NCBI RefSeq assembly: GCF_029893805.1
Contig: NZ_JARXYP010000001.1
Location: 372,001-436,000, forward strand
DNA from: Streptomyces sp. SAI-135
GTDB lineage: Bacteria; Actinomycetota; Actinomycetes; Streptomycetales; Streptomycetaceae
DNA: 64,000 bases
Direction of reading: 5' to 3'
The notes under the pieces were generated by a model, which saw nothing but the letters and a program-made list of their open reading frames with translations, had not been told where the DNA came from and searched no databases. Below are positions 63,387 to 64,000 of this stretch, in pieces; the first letter of the stretch is position 1; every line of letters begins with the position of its first letter. The position numbers and the translations under genes are program-made.

Positions 63387-64000
63387 TCATGGCGCCGCGT
63401 CGAGCAGGTCCAGGGCGCTGTGCTGCCGTGCCGCGTCCACCTTGTCGACAGGGCCGGACCAGTGCAGTCCGTACTGGTCGAGGGCGTTGCGATCGCTCGT
63501 GTGGACGCGGTCTGCCTGGCGGCGGAGGTAGGCGGTGTAGGGATGGTCCGCCAGCTCGGCGTTGAGCTTGCCCAGTCCACGTGCGTGCGCGCCCTTGAAG
63601 GACGGCCCGTCGGCGCCGCAGTCGCCGTCCTCGCACGGGTCGCGGAGGATGCCGTCGGCGGTGTGGAGGGAGGACGCCGTGGTCGCGGCGTCGGCGATCT
63701 GGCGGGCCCGGGTGAGGAGCGCGCTGTCTCCTGTGGCCCGGTGCAACTCGGTGAGGGCGCCGAGCAGGACCCCCTGGTTGTACGACCAGACCGGCTGGCC
63801 GTTGTTGCGGCAGCCGGCCAGGTCGATACCGTCGTTGACCAGGTTCGAGCCGTTGATCATTCCGGTGCCCTGGAACCAGGTCCAGCCGGCGCGGGCCCGC
63901 TCCCGGTACGTGGTGTCGCCCGGGGTCCGGTTGTGCACGGCCGCGTTGAGCTGGATGTAGAGGGAGTTGGCGATGGCGTTCTTGTACGTCTTCGCCGTGC
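63387..64000 (-). CDS. GH76-type glycosidase, C-terminal part (cut by window edge)
   Basis: The last 200 or so residues of a second GH76 enzyme. It has the segments [59 protein letters not shown] and [20 protein letters not shown], aligned to the corresponding parts of its neighbour, and ends with the stop at 63387. The 5' part, with catalytic acids and any signal peptide, lies outside the window. It is 88 bases upstream of the first GH76 gene and co-directional, so the two are likely co-transcribed tandem paralogues. Confidence 0.85.
   Translation of the reverse strand, partial: TAKTYKNAIANSLYIQLNAAVHNRTPGDTTYRERARAGWTWFQGTGMINGSNLVNDGIDLAGCRNNGQPVWSYNQGVLLGALTELHRATGDSALLTRARQIADAATTASSLHTADGILRDPCEDGDCGADGPSFKGAHARGLGKLNAELADHPYTAYLRRQADRVHTSDRNALDQYGLHWSGPVDKVDAARQHSALDLLDAAP

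Noticed and set aside
1..64000. CRISPR arrays, tRNA and rRNA genes
   Set aside because: I saw no regularly spaced repeats, no cas-like proteins and no cloverleaf-forming or rRNA-like stretch on reading both strands by eye. A dedicated tRNA scan would settle it.

Overview
The window is high-GC actinobacterial DNA and almost certainly Streptomyces. It holds a WhiB-type protein, a STAS anti-sigma antagonist, TetR/LacI/AraC/MarR/WYL regulators, many GTG starts, ATGA/GTGA stop-start overlaps, and insertion sequences of types common in that genus. A broken copy of tap, the telomere-associated protein gene of linear Streptomyces replicons, lies at 32506-34012. About ten decayed transposases and many half-genes surround it. 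This points to a chromosome arm or a linear plasmid rather than the conserved core.

Layout. 1-4300: a secreted alpha/beta hydrolase, an apparently intact IS110 element and a dead IS5-type element. 4300-6010: a marR-SDR operon with a palindrome over the marR start; the SDR carries an N-terminal NIPSNAP-like domain. 6430-9735: IS5-type relics with two bacterial immunity genes, SMI1/KNR4 and a frameshifted Imm1; the first lies between matched inverted repeats. 9790-15410: a dehydrogenase, remnants of an MFS exporter and an aminoglycoside phosphotransferase, STAS, WhiB, and a scar joining a WYL regulator to an alpha/beta hydrolase, both lacking their 5' halves.

15670-19380: a lower-GC cassette with two proteins sharing a GRD-x-Y motif, a nucleoside deoxyribosyltransferase-like protein, a phosphoribosyltransferase-like protein and a convergent adenylate-kinase-like protein. 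I rate it the best candidate for an undescribed system. 20350-28670: glycan use, with an FAH-family enzyme, a GH3 glycosidase, an ABC sugar importer and a divergent LacI repressor. 29500-36700: an acyl-CoA-dehydrogenase-like flavoprotein, an IS5 relic, a DinB-like protein, the tap/IS1380 relics, and an AraC gene divergent from a thioredoxin-reductase-like flavoprotein.

37095-41814: a tightly packed ferredoxin / ferredoxin reductase / P450 / carboxymuconolactone decarboxylase-like / SDR operon divergent from a TetR gene, which looks like an oxidative catabolic or tailoring pathway. 41860-50640: fragments of IS701, IS5 and Tn3 transposases and a resolvase around an LRR protein and a coupled SWIM zinc-finger/DUF6493 pair. 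51100-58840: an MFS exporter, a coupled tetR / dehydratase-isomerase-like / SCO operon divergent from a quinone-oxidoreductase-like gene, further regulators and a small membrane protein. 58920-64000: an IS5 relic, an SGNH lipoprotein and two tandem GH76-type glycosidases, the last cut by the window edge.
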